A program made the position numbers and the translations under genes. Below the pieces are notes generated by a model that was not told where the DNA came from, did not search any database, and saw only the letters and a program-made list of their open reading frames with translations. Positions 35,118 to 43,964 of a stretch of 49,448 bases of DNA are shown piece after piece (position 1 is the stretch's first letter; each line of letters starts with the position of its first letter). The stretch is from assembly GCA_026388275.1 (NCBI GenBank), contig JAPLKB010000003.1, positions 1 to 49,448 on the forward strand, given 5' to 3'. This DNA is from Pseudomonadota bacterium. Lineage in GTDB: Bacteria; Desulfobacterota; Syntrophorhabdia; Syntrophorhabdales; Syntrophorhabdaceae.

Positions 35118-35576
35118 TTACTGGAAGATACCACAGATAGTAAAAGCGTCAACACCTTCTATCTTCTGGATCCATGATTTTTTAGGTTGTACCTTCTTAG
35201 CTGCAGGGTTCATCCAGTTATAGGTTACCCAGCCGCTCCCTTTCTTTGCTGTACTGATCATCTCTTGGACAAAAAACTTTCCCGTGTTGGGGTCTTTCTG
35301 GTCGAGAAGGCTCGTGCCGGTAAGTGCCGGTGATCCGCCGTGGGCAATAACTTTACCATTATAGTCAATCATAACAATATAAATATCGCCCTTTCTGAAC
35401 TGGCCGTTCTGGTTATTAAATTCGGCAGCCGCCTTTTCCATTCCGTTCGCTTTGGCATATCCCGCGGCCTTCACTGCCATTGATTTCGCTTCATCAAGTG
35501 TCGCGGCATTTACATTGTATACAACACCACAAATAACCATCGCCAACATTACCAAGCCGCATAAGATTTTTTTCAT
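35118..35576 (-). CDS. Secreted single-Cache-domain protein
   Basis: A signal peptide (residues 1-24, MKKILCGLVMLAMVICGVVY-NVNA) precedes a ~125-residue Cache domain: AVKAAGYAKANGMEKAAAEFNNQNGQF, DIYIVMIDYNGKVIAHGGSPAL, GSGWVTYNWMNPAAKKVQPKKSWI. Cache domains are usually the periplasmic sensing part of chemoreceptors and kinases; this one has no membrane or signalling part and should be a free periplasmic protein. AGGAGG stands before the ATG. It is followed 70 bases later by a chemoreceptor of 4HB type, suggesting a ligand-binding partner. Confidence 0.85.
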   Translation of the reverse strand: MKKILCGLVMLAMVICGVVYNVNAATLDEAKSMAVKAAGYAKANGMEKAAAEFNNQNGQFRKGDIYIVMIDYNGKVIAHGGSPALTGTSLLDQKDPNTGKFFVQEMISTAKKGSGWVTYNWMNPAAKKVQPKKSWIQKIEGVDAFTICGIFQ

Positions 35577-35630
35577 TACAAACCTCCTAATTTTTTTGAT
35601 TGTTTTTTAGTTAAACATATATATTATTTC

Positions 35631-35657
35631 ATATCGGCGTAAAGTCTCTTTACTTAA
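35631..35657 (-). promoter_or_regulatory. Sigma-28-like promoter for Cache/chemoreceptor operon
   Basis: Reading leftward: TTAA (35657-35654), a 15-base spacer, then GCCGATAT (35638-35631). This differs from TAAA-N15-GCCGATAA in one or two bases in each half. It is about 55 bases upstream of the Cache protein start, and the other chemoreceptor gene has a perfect version. Confidence 0.55.
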
Positions 35658-35997
35658 GATATTTTTTGCGATAAAGTGCCGTGCAAGTCATAGTAGCATC
35701 TTTATTCCATACTAACACCTCCATATATAACGAGGATGAGCTTAAGGAAAAATCCTAATCTAAGGTCATTCATTGCCGTTTTAAAGCTACTTTGATGGTT
35801 AAAAGCTGTCTGTGTTTGTTTCGGAAGTTGTTTGTACCTCAGGCAAAAACCGCAAAGCATGGATTTCATGAAGAAGCGTTATATCTAAGACTAAAAAACA
35901 CGCAGTATCGATCACAAGAAACAAGACTTTCAAAAGCATTCAGGAAACGAATAAACTTTAAAAAACCATTTGCAGTATAGGAAAATGCAAATTGGTA
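35658..35997. other. Interval without a supported gene
   Basis: A Lys/Arg-rich ORF of about 60 codons on the plus strand (35792-35980) lacks a ribosome-binding site and known similarity. No terminator was identified for the leftward cysteine desulfurase gene that ends... its 3' end is at 35998, on the right border of this interval. Confidence 0.3.
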
Positions 35998-37191
35998 TCA
36001 TACCTCTTTTGCAAGACGGGCAATAGCTTCAATTGCAATATCTACGTCCTCTTCGGTATTGAATATTCCCAGCGAAAAGCGCAAGGTTCCTGTTGGAAAC
36101 CTGCCGATTGTACGATGTGCTGCAGGCGAACAATGTAATCCTACACGGCACAGAATGCCATATTCCTCATCAAGGCGCAGCCCTGCTTCTGACAGTTCAA
36201 GCCCGGCAATATTAAGAGAGATAATCGGTGCCTGCAAACTTGCATCACAGCTCCCGTATATAGTGATACCCGGTATAGTTGTCAGACCATCGATCATTTT
36301 TTGGGTCAGCAGCATTTCATGTGCCCGGATTGCATCTACGGTGTGCTCCATGATCCACCTTACACCGGCATTCAGCCCTGCCAACCCTACCATATTCGGC
36401 GTTCCGCTTTCATAGATATCGGGCAGAAAATCAGGTTGTTCTTCATGCTCCGAGTAGCTGCCTGTTCCTCCTCTCTTAAGAGGCTTCATACGCGCTGTAT
36501 CAACGCGTTCCCCGACGATCAGGCCGCCGGTGCCCATAGGCCCAAGCAAAGACTTATGACCCGTAAAAGCAAGCAGGTCTATGGAGAATGACTGCACATC
36601 AATCGGATATGCACCTCCTGTCTGGGCAGCATCGACCAGAAACAACAAACCATGCTTTCTTGCAATATGGCCGACTTCACTGACTGGCAGCAAGGTGCCC
36701 ACTACATTTGATGCATGGTTTAAGGCAATTAATGTCGTATTGGGGCGTATTGCCCTCTCGATATCTGCGGGGTCAAGAAGACCTTCTTTCGAGCACTGCA
36801 CTACGGTTATTTCCACGCCTTCCTTTTCCATTGCCCGCAATGGGCGCATCATTGAATTGTGTTCCAGGCTACTGGTGATTACGTGATCCCCTGAAGATAA
36901 AAGCCCCCGGATGGCAAGGTTGAGCGCCTCTGTTACGTTGAGCCCGAAAACAACACGTAGAGGATCGGGTGTGCCGAACAGTTCTGCAATTGCTTCACGT
37001 GCAGTATAGACAATGCGCCCGGATTCAATGGACAAACGGTGTGCTGACCGTCCGGGATTGGCGCCTACTTCATTTATAAAGTTGACAATGGAATCAGCCA
37101 CGCATGGCGGTTTTGGCCATGACGTAGCAGCATTGTCCATATACACAATCTTTTGATGAGCTCTCTTGTCTTTCATATTCATCCGATTCAT
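35998..37191 (-). CDS. Cysteine desulfurase family protein (class V aminotransferase)
   Basis: PLP enzyme of the SufS/CsdA-like group: YMDNAATSWPKPPCVADSI, GANPGRSAHRLSIESG, SSLEHNSMMRPL, DAAQTGGAYPIDV, and FTGHKSLLGPMGTGGL containing the Schiff-base Lys. CRVGLHCSPAAHRTIGRFPTG includes the presumed persulfide-forming Cys. This GLHC-SPAAHRTIG form is typical of the small family that includes the E. faecalis EF2568-type proteins, sometimes linked with selenium or molybdenum-cofactor metabolism. Several start codons are close together (GTG 37194, ATG 37191, ATG 37182); the ATG at 37182 has AGGTGA at good spacing. No suf/isc partners adjoin. Confidence 0.9.
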   Translation of the reverse strand: MNRMNMKDKRAHQKIVYMDNAATSWPKPPCVADSIVNFINEVGANPGRSAHRLSIESGRIVYTAREAIAELFGTPDPLRVVFGLNVTEALNLAIRGLLSSGDHVITSSLEHNSMMRPLRAMEKEGVEITVVQCSKEGLLDPADIERAIRPNTTLIALNHASNVVGTLLPVSEVGHIARKHGLLFLVDAAQTGGAYPIDVQSFSIDLLAFTGHKSLLGPMGTGGLIVGERVDTARMKPLKRGGTGSYSEHEEQPDFLPDIYESGTPNMVGLAGLNAGVRWIMEHTVDAIRAHEMLLTQKMIDGLTTIPGITIYGSCDASLQAPIISLNIAGLELSEAGLRLDEEYGILCRVGLHCSPAAHRTIGRFPTGTLRFSLGIFNTEEDVDIAIEAIARLAKEV

Positions 37192-37249
37192 CACCTGCTT
37201 AATGTCAGTATAAATTCAACATTTATTTCTTAACGATAGCCTTATAAAT

Positions 37250-37283
37250 AAAAAAAACCGCTACCGGCACTTGCCAGTTGCGG
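37250..37283 (-). terminator. Intrinsic terminator for rpoD
   Basis: On the minus strand CCGCAACTGGC (37283-37273) pairs with GCCGGTAGCGG (37268-37258), one mismatch and one G-T pair, four-base loop, followed by seven T's (37257-37251). It lies about 270 bases past the rpoD stop and before the cysteine desulfurase gene. Confidence 0.7.
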
Positions 37284-37359
37284 CCAAGGGAGCACATAAT
37301 AAATAAAATCAAAGCAAGATATTACTCCCGGCAATTTCTGACAAATACAGGTTTGCATA

Positions 37360-37379
37360 TGAACGCCAACTGGCGTTCA
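37360..37379. promoter_or_regulatory. Near-perfect palindrome, possible operator
   Basis: TGAACGCCA (37360-37368) and TGGCGTTCA (37371-37379) are exact reverse complements separated by two bases. It lies between rpoD and its downstream terminator, about 170 bases upstream of the cysteine desulfurase gene. No T-run follows, so operator or transcript hairpin are both possible. Confidence 0.4.
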
Positions 37380-37554
37380 AGGGCATATATCAATTAACAA
37401 GGGTATATATCATCACGTAAACCTTCATAATATAGTTTCTATTAAACTGACATAAAAAATAGCACAAATAAAATAAAAAAGGAAGGGGGTTTAAAAGCAG
37501 ACACAGAATCAAATGCCTTTCAAGGGGTTGTATATACCTTATGCTAAAAGCTGT

Positions 37555-39069
37555 TTATTCCTGGAAGCTTTCCAGTCTCTTTCGCCTTGACGGGTGCTGC
37601 AACTTCCTCAGCGCCTTAGCCTCAATCTGGCGGATACGTTCACGGGTAAGCCCAAAGGCATCACCAACTTCTTCCAGAGTAGAATCGGCCCTCATGCCGA
37701 TGCCGAGCCTCATCCTGATCACCTTTTCTTCTCTTGGGGTAAGGGTTGACAAAACTTTGTCTATCTCTTCCCTAAGAGATATTCCCACAAGCTCCATAAA
37801 TGGTGAAGAGGCTTTTGGATCTGCAAGGAAATCACCGAGTTTGGATTCATCATCTCCGATAGGGGTTTCAATTGATACGGTCCCATTTGAGATCTTCATA
37901 ATTTTTCTGACTTTCTCCAGGGGAAGGTCTGCTTTTGATGAAATTTCTTCAAGATTAGGTTTTCTCCCTAATTCCTGGAAGAGGGATACGGTAACCTTGC
38001 TGATCTTATTAGTAGTTTCAAGTATATGAACCGGCACCCTGATAGTCCGTGCATAATCTGCAATTGCCCTTGTTATGGCCTGTCTTATCCACCAGGTTGA
38101 GTATGTAGAAAATTTGTAGCCTTTCTGATAATCATATTTTTCCGCAGCTTTCATAAGGCCCATATTCCCTTCCTGAATAAGGTCGAGAAAGGAAAGACCC
38201 CTGTTCATGTATTTCCTGGCAATGTTAACGACAAGTCTCAAGTTTGCCTGAACGAGCCTGTTCTTTACGGCTTTCAGTTTGTTGTCAATTTCGCTCAGTT
38301 CCGTCAACTTCTTTCTTACGATGCCTGCCTCGTTATCGTCCATAAACTTCATCTGCCGCGTAACCTTTCTAATGATTTCCACAATGACTTTCTTGTTGAG
38401 TTTCAGGTTAAGCAGAACATTTTCTAATTTTTCCTCGATCTTATGGATATCTTTGAGAAGCTCCTTCCTGCTTATTCCATGGGCGCCAGACAGTTTACTT
38501 ATAATTTCTTCTTTTTTCTTGTGAAGACTTTTTATATTTTTAATGGAGGATATGGTTTTCTTTCTGTGATGCTCCTCATCTTTTTGCGTATAGTTCATTT
38601 CATCAATATCGTTGATCACATCCAATATGTTTAAGGACTCTTCTTTTAGTTTCAGACCGATTTCGTGAAGCTCATTCACTGCCCGGGGCAATTCAAATAA
38701 AATATTCTTTGCCTTCCTTTCAATTTCCTCTATTTTTATTGCTATCCGGTTTTCTTCATCAGGTGTGAGGAGTGAAACATGCCCGATATCCTTTAAATAG
38801 GCCCATATTATGTTATCGGTTTTTTCTGAAGGTAACCTTTCTGTTTCTCGCCAATCCGGACTTTCCTCTTCATGCGTTTCAACCTTTTCTTTCATCGTTT
38901 CGACTATGTCGATATCGGATTCTGAAAGAAAGTCTAATACATCTTCAATGTCTTCGGGAGAAAAGGTGTTATGAGGGAGGAAATCATTGATTTCCTCGAT
39001 TGTGAGATAGCCCTTCTCGATTCCTGCATCTATCATCTGTTTTACTTCAGGGAAATTATTTATTGTCAT
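37555..39069 (-). CDS. rpoD: RNA polymerase primary sigma factor RpoD
   Basis: Sigma-70 group 1 protein of 504 residues. Region 1.1 is at the N-terminus ([21 protein letters not shown]), then region 1.2 and a Lys/Glu-rich non-conserved insert; region 2 has [20 protein letters not shown] and [20 protein letters not shown]; region 3 includes [16 protein letters not shown]; region 4 ends [29 protein letters not shown] 39069, eight bases after GGAG, is preferred to an in-frame ATG at 39114 located inside a leader hairpin. A good -35/-10 pair, a terminator-like hairpin in the leader and a downstream terminator make this a single-gene unit. dnaG, its frequent neighbour, is absent. Confidence 0.95.
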   Translation of the reverse strand: MTINNFPEVKQMIDAGIEKGYLTIEEINDFLPHNTFSPEDIEDVLDFLSESDIDIVETMKEKVETHEEESPDWRETERLPSEKTDNIIWAYLKDIGHVSLLTPDEENRIAIKIEEIERKAKNILFELPRAVNELHEIGLKLKEESLNILDVINDIDEMNYTQKDEEHHRKKTISSIKNIKSLHKKKEEIISKLSGAHGISRKELLKDIHKIEEKLENVLLNLKLNKKVIVEIIRKVTRQMKFMDDNEAGIVRKKLTELSEIDNKLKAVKNRLVQANLRLVVNIARKYMNRGLSFLDLIQEGNMGLMKAAEKYDYQKGYKFSTYSTWWIRQAITRAIADYARTIRVPVHILETTNKISKVTVSLFQELGRKPNLEEISSKADLPLEKVRKIMKISNGTVSIETPIGDDESKLGDFLADPKASSPFMELVGISLREEIDKVLSTLTPREEKVIRMRLGIGMRADSTLEEVGDAFGLTRERIRQIEAKALRKLQHPSRRKRLESFQE

Positions 39070-39078
39070 TATCAACTC

Positions 39079-39115
39079 CAAAAATAAAAATGCCCTTCTA
39101 CTGGAAAAGGGCATT
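39079..39115 (-). terminator. Terminator-like hairpin in the rpoD leader (possible attenuator)
   Basis: On the minus strand AATGCCCTT (39115-39107) pairs with AAGGGCATT (39097-39089) over a 9-base loop, followed by TTTTATTTTT (39088-39079). It lies between the rpoD promoter (39147-39175) and the rpoD ribosome-binding site. There is no gene upstream on this strand for it to terminate. Confidence 0.65.
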
Positions 39116-39146
39116 CCAATTTGTGTATATCTTCATTGTCATTCAT

Positions 39147-39175
39147 ATTTTACAACAACTGTTGCCTTGCGTCAA
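39147..39175 (-). promoter_or_regulatory. Sigma-70 promoter for rpoD
   Basis: On the minus strand TTGACG (39175-39170), a 17-base spacer, then TAAAAT (39152-39147). This is near consensus for a primary-sigma promoter. The predicted start of transcription, near 39140, leaves a leader of about 70 bases. Confidence 0.75.
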
Positions 39176-39305
39176 GACTGTTTAGCGTTCTGAATCCACC
39201 ACTTATTTTTTTAGCTTCCACTTGACAGCTTATTTAATATTATATCACATATGCGGAATTTCTGCAAAAGCTAATATCGAAATATTGACATTTATCGGAG
39301 GCTAA

Positions 39306-39506
39306 TGGGAAAATATTGTTTGTTGTTGGAATAAAATAGATGCCAAAACACTTGGCAGGTCAATAATACATGAAGACATAGAGGCTGTCAGACGTTCCAG
39401 CCAGGGTGCCATAACTGTTGAGGATTTTAAGCTTCGAACGGGAAATAATGGCTGTATGGAGATTGAGTGGATGAGATTTTCAATCCGGCTTGAAGGAGGA
39501 TATTAA
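39306..39506 (+). pseudogene. Remnant of a PAS-domain protein
   Basis: An open frame without a start codon, after a stop at 39303-39305, reads WENIVCCWNKIDAKTLGRSI, then IHEDIEAVRRSSQGAITVED, and ends RLEGGY followed by TAA. The arrangement (E-x-I-x-x-W-N, A-x-x-L/F-G, H-E-D, then W-M-R-F-S) looks like a PAS domain with its PAC end. No ribosome-binding site or start is visible, so this is probably leftover from a sensor gene. The large PAS kinase downstream might be a source. Confidence 0.4.
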
Positions 39507-39562
39507 ACCCGTTTTTCAGAAAAACATTTTTATAAACTCTGATTTATCAGAAAGGAGCTGCC

Positions 39563-39823
39563 ATCAAACCAAAAAAAGTATACTGCATAAACTGTGATAA
39601 CAGGCATGGCTGTAAATCAAAAGACCCACCATGCATTGTTGAAATGACGGAGAAAAATATTACAGATATGACAGGAAAACAATATTTGATCGAGCAGAAT
39701 AAAGTGGACAAATGTAAAGATTGCTCATTTTTTCGGTCATGCTGGAATATAGAAGACTATAACCGCATTGATTTGCGCCGGGCGCCTGTATATAATAGTA
39801 AAACCATTCAAGGGGATAGTTAA
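39563..39823 (+). CDS. Cysteine-rich small protein, 86 aa, apparent ATC start
   Basis: The frame runs from ATC 39563 to TAA 39821-39823. AGGAG at 39553-39557 leaves five bases to the ATC, and no ATG, GTG or TTG is in frame between the upstream stop and that point; the next ATG would lose four of the seven cysteines. The product begins IKPKKVYCINCDNRHGCKSK, then PPC, KCKDC and SC: two C-x2-C pairs plus three further Cys, suggesting one or two metal sites. It ends three bases before the cyclase-like gene and is probably co-translated with it. Non-standard AUC initiation is inference; a sequencing error in an ATG is the alternative. Confidence 0.55.
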   Translation: MKPKKVYCINCDNRHGCKSKDPPCIVEMTEKNITDMTGKQYLIEQNKVDKCKDCSFFRSCWNIEDYNRIDLRRAPVYNSKTIQGDS

Positions 39824-39826
39824 GCT

Positions 39827-40786
39827 ATGATAGAAAATGCCTACGTATGTTATGCAGATGTGCTGGGTTTTACATCCCGTTTCATTTCCGGAGATCTTTC
39901 AGGCAAATATGATAAATTAATAAATAAAGTTAACGATATCGAAGACCCAGGAATAATAATCTTTCTTATGTCCGACAGTATAATAATAATATCGTTGGAA
40001 TTTGAAAAGTTCCGGGATACCGTAAAAGAGTTCTACACATGGGGAATACTCAATGATTTCTGGCTCAGAGGCGCCATCACAAAGGGAGATGTCACAAGGT
40101 ACCATGAACGGGCCATGACCGAACAAAACCGGTTTATTCTTCCTTTCCTCGGCGATGGATATCTGAGGGCATATGCGATTGAAACAACAATGAACATATC
40201 CGGCATTGCAATTGATCAAAAATTCTTTGATTCGGACGATGCGAACCCGGGATTCAAAAAGGGTGTTGATTATATCGAACACGAAGAATACCTGCCAAAA
40301 GCAGGTTATGAAGGGAAAAAGAAGCTCCTGCTGCCCAAAGAACATTCCCTGCGCCAGGTTGTAGAAACTATGTACTTTGAAGAAATGCTCGGATCCCATG
40401 TTGAAGATGTGGATAAATACATCAACACCTTCTGTTTTTACATACGGCACCTTTTGGAACACGTCAGTACCGTAAGCCTCATAGCCTTTGTAGAAAATAT
40501 TATAAAGGAGTTTGAACTGCAGGGCAGGCGTATACTGATCCCGACCAAAATCGTGACTATTTTTATCGCAATGGTTGAGGGCTTGCTCAACCGCTTTCGG
40601 TCGCCTGATAATTTGTATTATTCCAACCCTGACCAGCTTGGGATGCTTGTCGGCAAGATCATATCAGCCCTTAAAGAACAGGGATATATTTCTGCTTTTG
40701 TTGATAGCATACTTGATTTTGATAAAAGAAGGCGTACCTCTATCTACAAAGAAATCAACAGTCTAAGCTCGCATATACACGCTTGA
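39827..40786 (+). CDS. Protein resembling class III nucleotide cyclase palm domain, 319 aa
   Basis: No named family is certain. The first ~135 residues follow the pattern of class III adenylate/guanylate cyclase-like folds: YVCYADVLGFTSRF (hydrophobic strand then Asp 10-11 and a Gly-Phe), LMSDSIIIISLEF (Ser-Asp-Ser strand), WLRGAITKGDV, and FLGDGYLRAYAIETT. The two Asp in the first and second blocks are where metal-binding residues of cyclases lie. The C-terminal ~150 residues are helical with no known domain. It follows the Cys-rich ORF by three bases and precedes the large hybrid kinase by 32 bases. Similar proteins are seen near defence genes such as Pycsar, but no effector is visible here. 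Confidence 0.5.
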   Translation: MIENAYVCYADVLGFTSRFISGDLSGKYDKLINKVNDIEDPGIIIFLMSDSIIIISLEFEKFRDTVKEFYTWGILNDFWLRGAITKGDVTRYHERAMTEQNRFILPFLGDGYLRAYAIETTMNISGIAIDQKFFDSDDANPGFKKGVDYIEHEEYLPKAGYEGKKKLLLPKEHSLRQVVETMYFEEMLGSHVEDVDKYINTFCFYIRHLLEHVSTVSLIAFVENIIKEFELQGRRILIPTKIVTIFIAMVEGLLNRFRSPDNLYYSNPDQLGMLVGKIISALKEQGYISAFVDSILDFDKRRRTSIYKEINSLSSHIHA

Positions 40787-40818
40787 TATAACGCCGGTAG
40801 GAACAGGAGAGCGAATTA

Positions 40819-43800
40819 ATGACAAATAATATAACTCAGCATGAGGCCGAACATTCCCTGAAGGATTTACATGTATTGATCATTGAAGACTCCGAGATAG
40901 ATGCAGAATTGATGGTGTTTGAGCTTCAACGCTTCGGCTATACCGTTACATGGCAACGGGTTGACAACGCTGAATCGCTCCGAGAGGCTCTGGCAGAAAA
41001 AACTTGGGAAATAATCCTTTCAGACTATGCAATACCTCAATTTAGCGGATTGGAGGCTTTAGAGATTGTTAAGGCCAATACCCGTGATCTGCCTTTTATC
41101 CTGATCTCCGGCACTATCGGAGAGGAGATTGCTGTGGAGGCTATGCGCTCCGGGGCAGATGACTACTTGATCAAAGACCGTCTGGTTCGACTTGGAATGG
41201 CGGTTGAGCGGGGACTTCGGGAGGCAAAGGAGCGAAAAAAACTCAGACAGGCAGAGGAGAACCTTCGAAAGAGCGTCGCTTATTACCGTTCTATCTTTAA
41301 TAATTCACTCAATGGCATTGCTATCACCGGTCTCGACCTCAAGTTTTTCCAGGTAAACCCGGCCTTTTGCCGGTTGTTGGAGTATACAGAGGATGAACTG
41401 ATCGGCAAGTTATGCGCCGCTGATATAACACATCCTGAAGATATCGATGTGAGCAAGACACTGATCATGCAGCTTATACGTCGTGAAATAGACCATTTTG
41501 TTCAAGAAAAAAGATACATTACAAAATCAGGAAAAGTAATAGAAGCAATTTCTTTTGTGAATGTAATATATGATGAAGCCAGTCGTTATATGGCAAGCGT
41601 CATTTCAATACTGGATATGACAGAACATAAGCGGGCAGAAGAACAACTGCGGCTTGCCGAATTCTCAATCGAGCATTCAGGCCTGGCCACGATCTGGTTT
41701 GACCGGAACGCACATGTGGTGCGTGTCAACAAAGCAACATGTGAGTCCCTTGGCTATGACCGCGAAAAACTTATGCAAATGACATTACATGATTTTGATC
41801 CAAAATTCCAGTCCGCAGAAACATGGGAAAAAAGCTGGGAAGAGTTAAAAGGACATCGTCGTTACGGAGCGATCGAATCGCAACATCGACGCAAGGACGG
41901 CACAATTTTTCCGGTAGAGGTTTTGAGCAGTTTCTGTGACTTTGCCGGTAAGGAGTATATTTTTTCCTTTATTCGCGATGTTACAGAGCAAAAACGGATA
42001 GAAGGAGCGCTGCAACGAAAATCCGAAGAGCAAACTTTGTTGCTGGAATCCATACCTACACAACTATGGTATCTTACCGATATCGAAACCTATGGCGCCG
42101 TAAACAAGGCCCATGCAGATTTCCTGGGATTGTCCAAGGATACCATGGAAGGCAAAAAGTTAAATGAGTTTTTGTTGTCCCATGTTGCTCAAAAATTTAT
42201 GGAGGGTAACAGAATTGTATTCGAGACCAAAAAGCCGATATATACTGAGGAATGGGTATTAAACAACAGGGGTGAGGAACGCATTCTTGCCATTACCAGA
42301 ACTCCAAAGCTGGATGAGAAGGGTGAAGTTGAGTATGTAGTATGCACGGCAAACGATATAACCGAATACAAAAAAGCTGAGGAGGGGGTTCGAAAGAGCG
42401 AGGAGCAGTTCCGGGCCCTTACTGAAAATTCATATGATACAATTATGCGCTTTGACCGTGAATTACGACACGTATATGTCAGCCCTATTGTTGAAAAGAA
42501 TACGGGTATCCCGCGCACTGTATTTATAGGCAAGACACTCCATGAATTAGGTTTCCCCGAGGAACTTATCACAGGATGGGAGGAAACTCTTAAAAAAGTT
42601 TTTGAGACAGGTGCAGTGCAACGTATGGAATTCCAATTACCTCTTGGTGCCTGGATTGACTGGCTCTGTATTCCGGAATTTGACAGTGACGGACATGTCC
42701 AGGCTGTGATTACGTCAGCACGTGACATTACTGAACGTAAACAGGCTGAAGAAGAAAAGGAACGCTTACAAGCACAGTTTCTCCATGCCCAGAAAATGGA
42801 AGCTGTGGGAAGATTGGCCGGCGGCGTAGCCCATGATTTCAATAATATGCTGAGTGTTATCATCGGGTATGGTGAACTGGCAAAAAAAGAACTCAGTCCT
42901 GTAGATCCGCTTTATCTCAAAGTGGAACAAATGCTGAAGGCAGCAAGCAAATCGGCAGACCTTACCAGGCAGTTGCTGGCTTTTTCTCGGCAGCAGATCA
43001 TTGAACTCAAGGTATTGGATTTAAACAAGATCATAGCCGACAGCGAAAAGATGCTTCGTCGTCTTCTCGGAGAAGACATTGATCTCACGTTTGTTCCGCA
43101 AACAGATCTCTGGCCGGTAAAAATGGACCTTTCCCAAATCGATCAGGTACTTGTAAATCTTGCAGTCAACGCACGCGATGCTATACCTGACACGGGAAGA
43201 CTTATTATTGAAACATGCAATACTGTCCTTGATGAAATATATTGCATAAGGCATATAGGAGCTTTACCAGGCGATTATATTGTCCTTACAGTAAGCGACA
43301 CCGGGTCAGGAATGGACAATAAAACACTGGAGCGCTTATTTGAACCATTCTTCACTACCAAAGGAGAGGACAAAGGCACAGGGCTTGGTCTTTCTACAAT
43401 TTTCGGGATTGTTAAACAAAACAACGGATTTATTGATGTTTCCAGCGAACCCGGGATAGGTACGACATTCAAGATATACTTTCCACGCTATCAAGGCGAG
43501 GTTGTTCAAGAAAAAGAAAGGGAAACGCCGCTTGCCTTGAGAGGAAGCGAAACAATCCTGGTGGTAGAAGATGAGGAACAGATCCTGGCAATATGCAGAG
43601 ACCTTCTCAATACATACGGATACCGTGTGCTGGCTGCAAGGCAGGCAGGAGAAGCTATCATGCTTTGCGAAAAATACCAAGGGGACATACACCTTCTTAT
43701 CACTGACGTAGTCATGCCTATAATGAACGGCAAGGAATTAAAAGAGCGGATCGAAAAAATGAAGCCAGGCATTCTAGTCCTGTATATGTCCGGTTATACT

Positions 43801-43914
43801 TCAGACATAATAGCTCACCGGGGTATTTTGACCGAGGGTTTGAACTTCATTCAAAAACCATTTACAATAAATAACTTCCTTATAAAGGTAAAAGAGACAC
43901 TGGAACACAGATAG
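40819..43914 (+). CDS. Hybrid histidine kinase: REC-PASx4-HisKA-HATPase-REC
   Basis: A 1031-residue cytoplasmic protein with no clear membrane span. An N-terminal receiver (LHVLIIEDSEIDAEL, phosphorylated Asp about residue 69 in ILSDYAIP) is followed by about four PAS domains (~155-265, 280-395, 405-520, 530-645). The kinase core has GRLAGGVAHDFNNMLS with His at 672, and ATPase boxes including VNLAVNARDAIP, SDTGSGMD and GTGLGLSTIFGIVK. A C-terminal receiver has ITDVVMP with Asp 963. It can thus relay phosphate internally. The preceding 32 bases include AGGAGA before the ATG. No separate output regulator is adjacent. Confidence 0.95.
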   Translation: MTNNITQHEAEHSLKDLHVLIIEDSEIDAELMVFELQRFGYTVTWQRVDNAESLREALAEKTWEIILSDYAIPQFSGLEALEIVKANTRDLPFILISGTIGEEIAVEAMRSGADDYLIKDRLVRLGMAVERGLREAKERKKLRQAEENLRKSVAYYRSIFNNSLNGIAITGLDLKFFQVNPAFCRLLEYTEDELIGKLCAADITHPEDIDVSKTLIMQLIRREIDHFVQEKRYITKSGKVIEAISFVNVIYDEASRYMASVISILDMTEHKRAEEQLRLAEFSIEHSGLATIWFDRNAHVVRVNKATCESLGYDREKLMQMTLHDFDPKFQSAETWEKSWEELKGHRRYGAIESQHRRKDGTIFPVEVLSSFCDFAGKEYIFSFIRDVTEQKRIEGALQRKSEEQTLLLESIPTQLWYLTDIETYGAVNKAHADFLGLSKDTMEGKKLNEFLLSHVAQKFMEGNRIVFETKKPIYTEEWVLNNRGEERILAITRTPKLDEKGEVEYVVCTANDITEYKKAEEGVRKSEEQFRALTENSYDTIMRFDRELRHVYVSPIVEKNTGIPRTVFIGKTLHELGFPEELITGWEETLKKVFETGAVQRMEFQLPLGAWIDWLCIPEFDSDGHVQAVITSARDITERKQAEEEKERLQAQFLHAQKMEAVGRLAGGVAHDFNNMLSVIIGYGELAKKELSPVDPLYLKVEQMLKAASKSADLTRQLLAFSRQQIIELKVLDLNKIIADSEKMLRRLLGEDIDLTFVPQTDLWPVKMDLSQIDQVLVNLAVNARDAIPDTGRLIIETCNTVLDEIYCIRHIGALPGDYIVLTVSDTGSGMDNKTLERLFEPFFTTKGEDKGTGLGLSTIFGIVKQNNGFIDVSSEPGIGTTFKIYFPRYQGEVVQEKERETPLALRGSETILVVEDEEQILAICRDLLNTYGYRVLAARQAGEAIMLCEKYQGDIHLLITDVVMPIMNGKELKERIEKMKPGILVLYMSGYTSDIIAHRGILTEGLNFIQKPFTINNFLIKVKETLEHR

Positions 43915-43964
43915 TCATTAATGAAAATTCACAATCAGTGCTGAATAATTAATTCTGTTTGGCA

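Noticed and set aside
35792-35980. Lys/Arg-rich 62-codon ORF
   Set aside because: No ribosome-binding site and no recognisable family.
42189-42863. 224-residue leftward ORF
   Set aside because: Antisense to the hybrid kinase, Ser-rich shadow composition, no ribosome-binding site.
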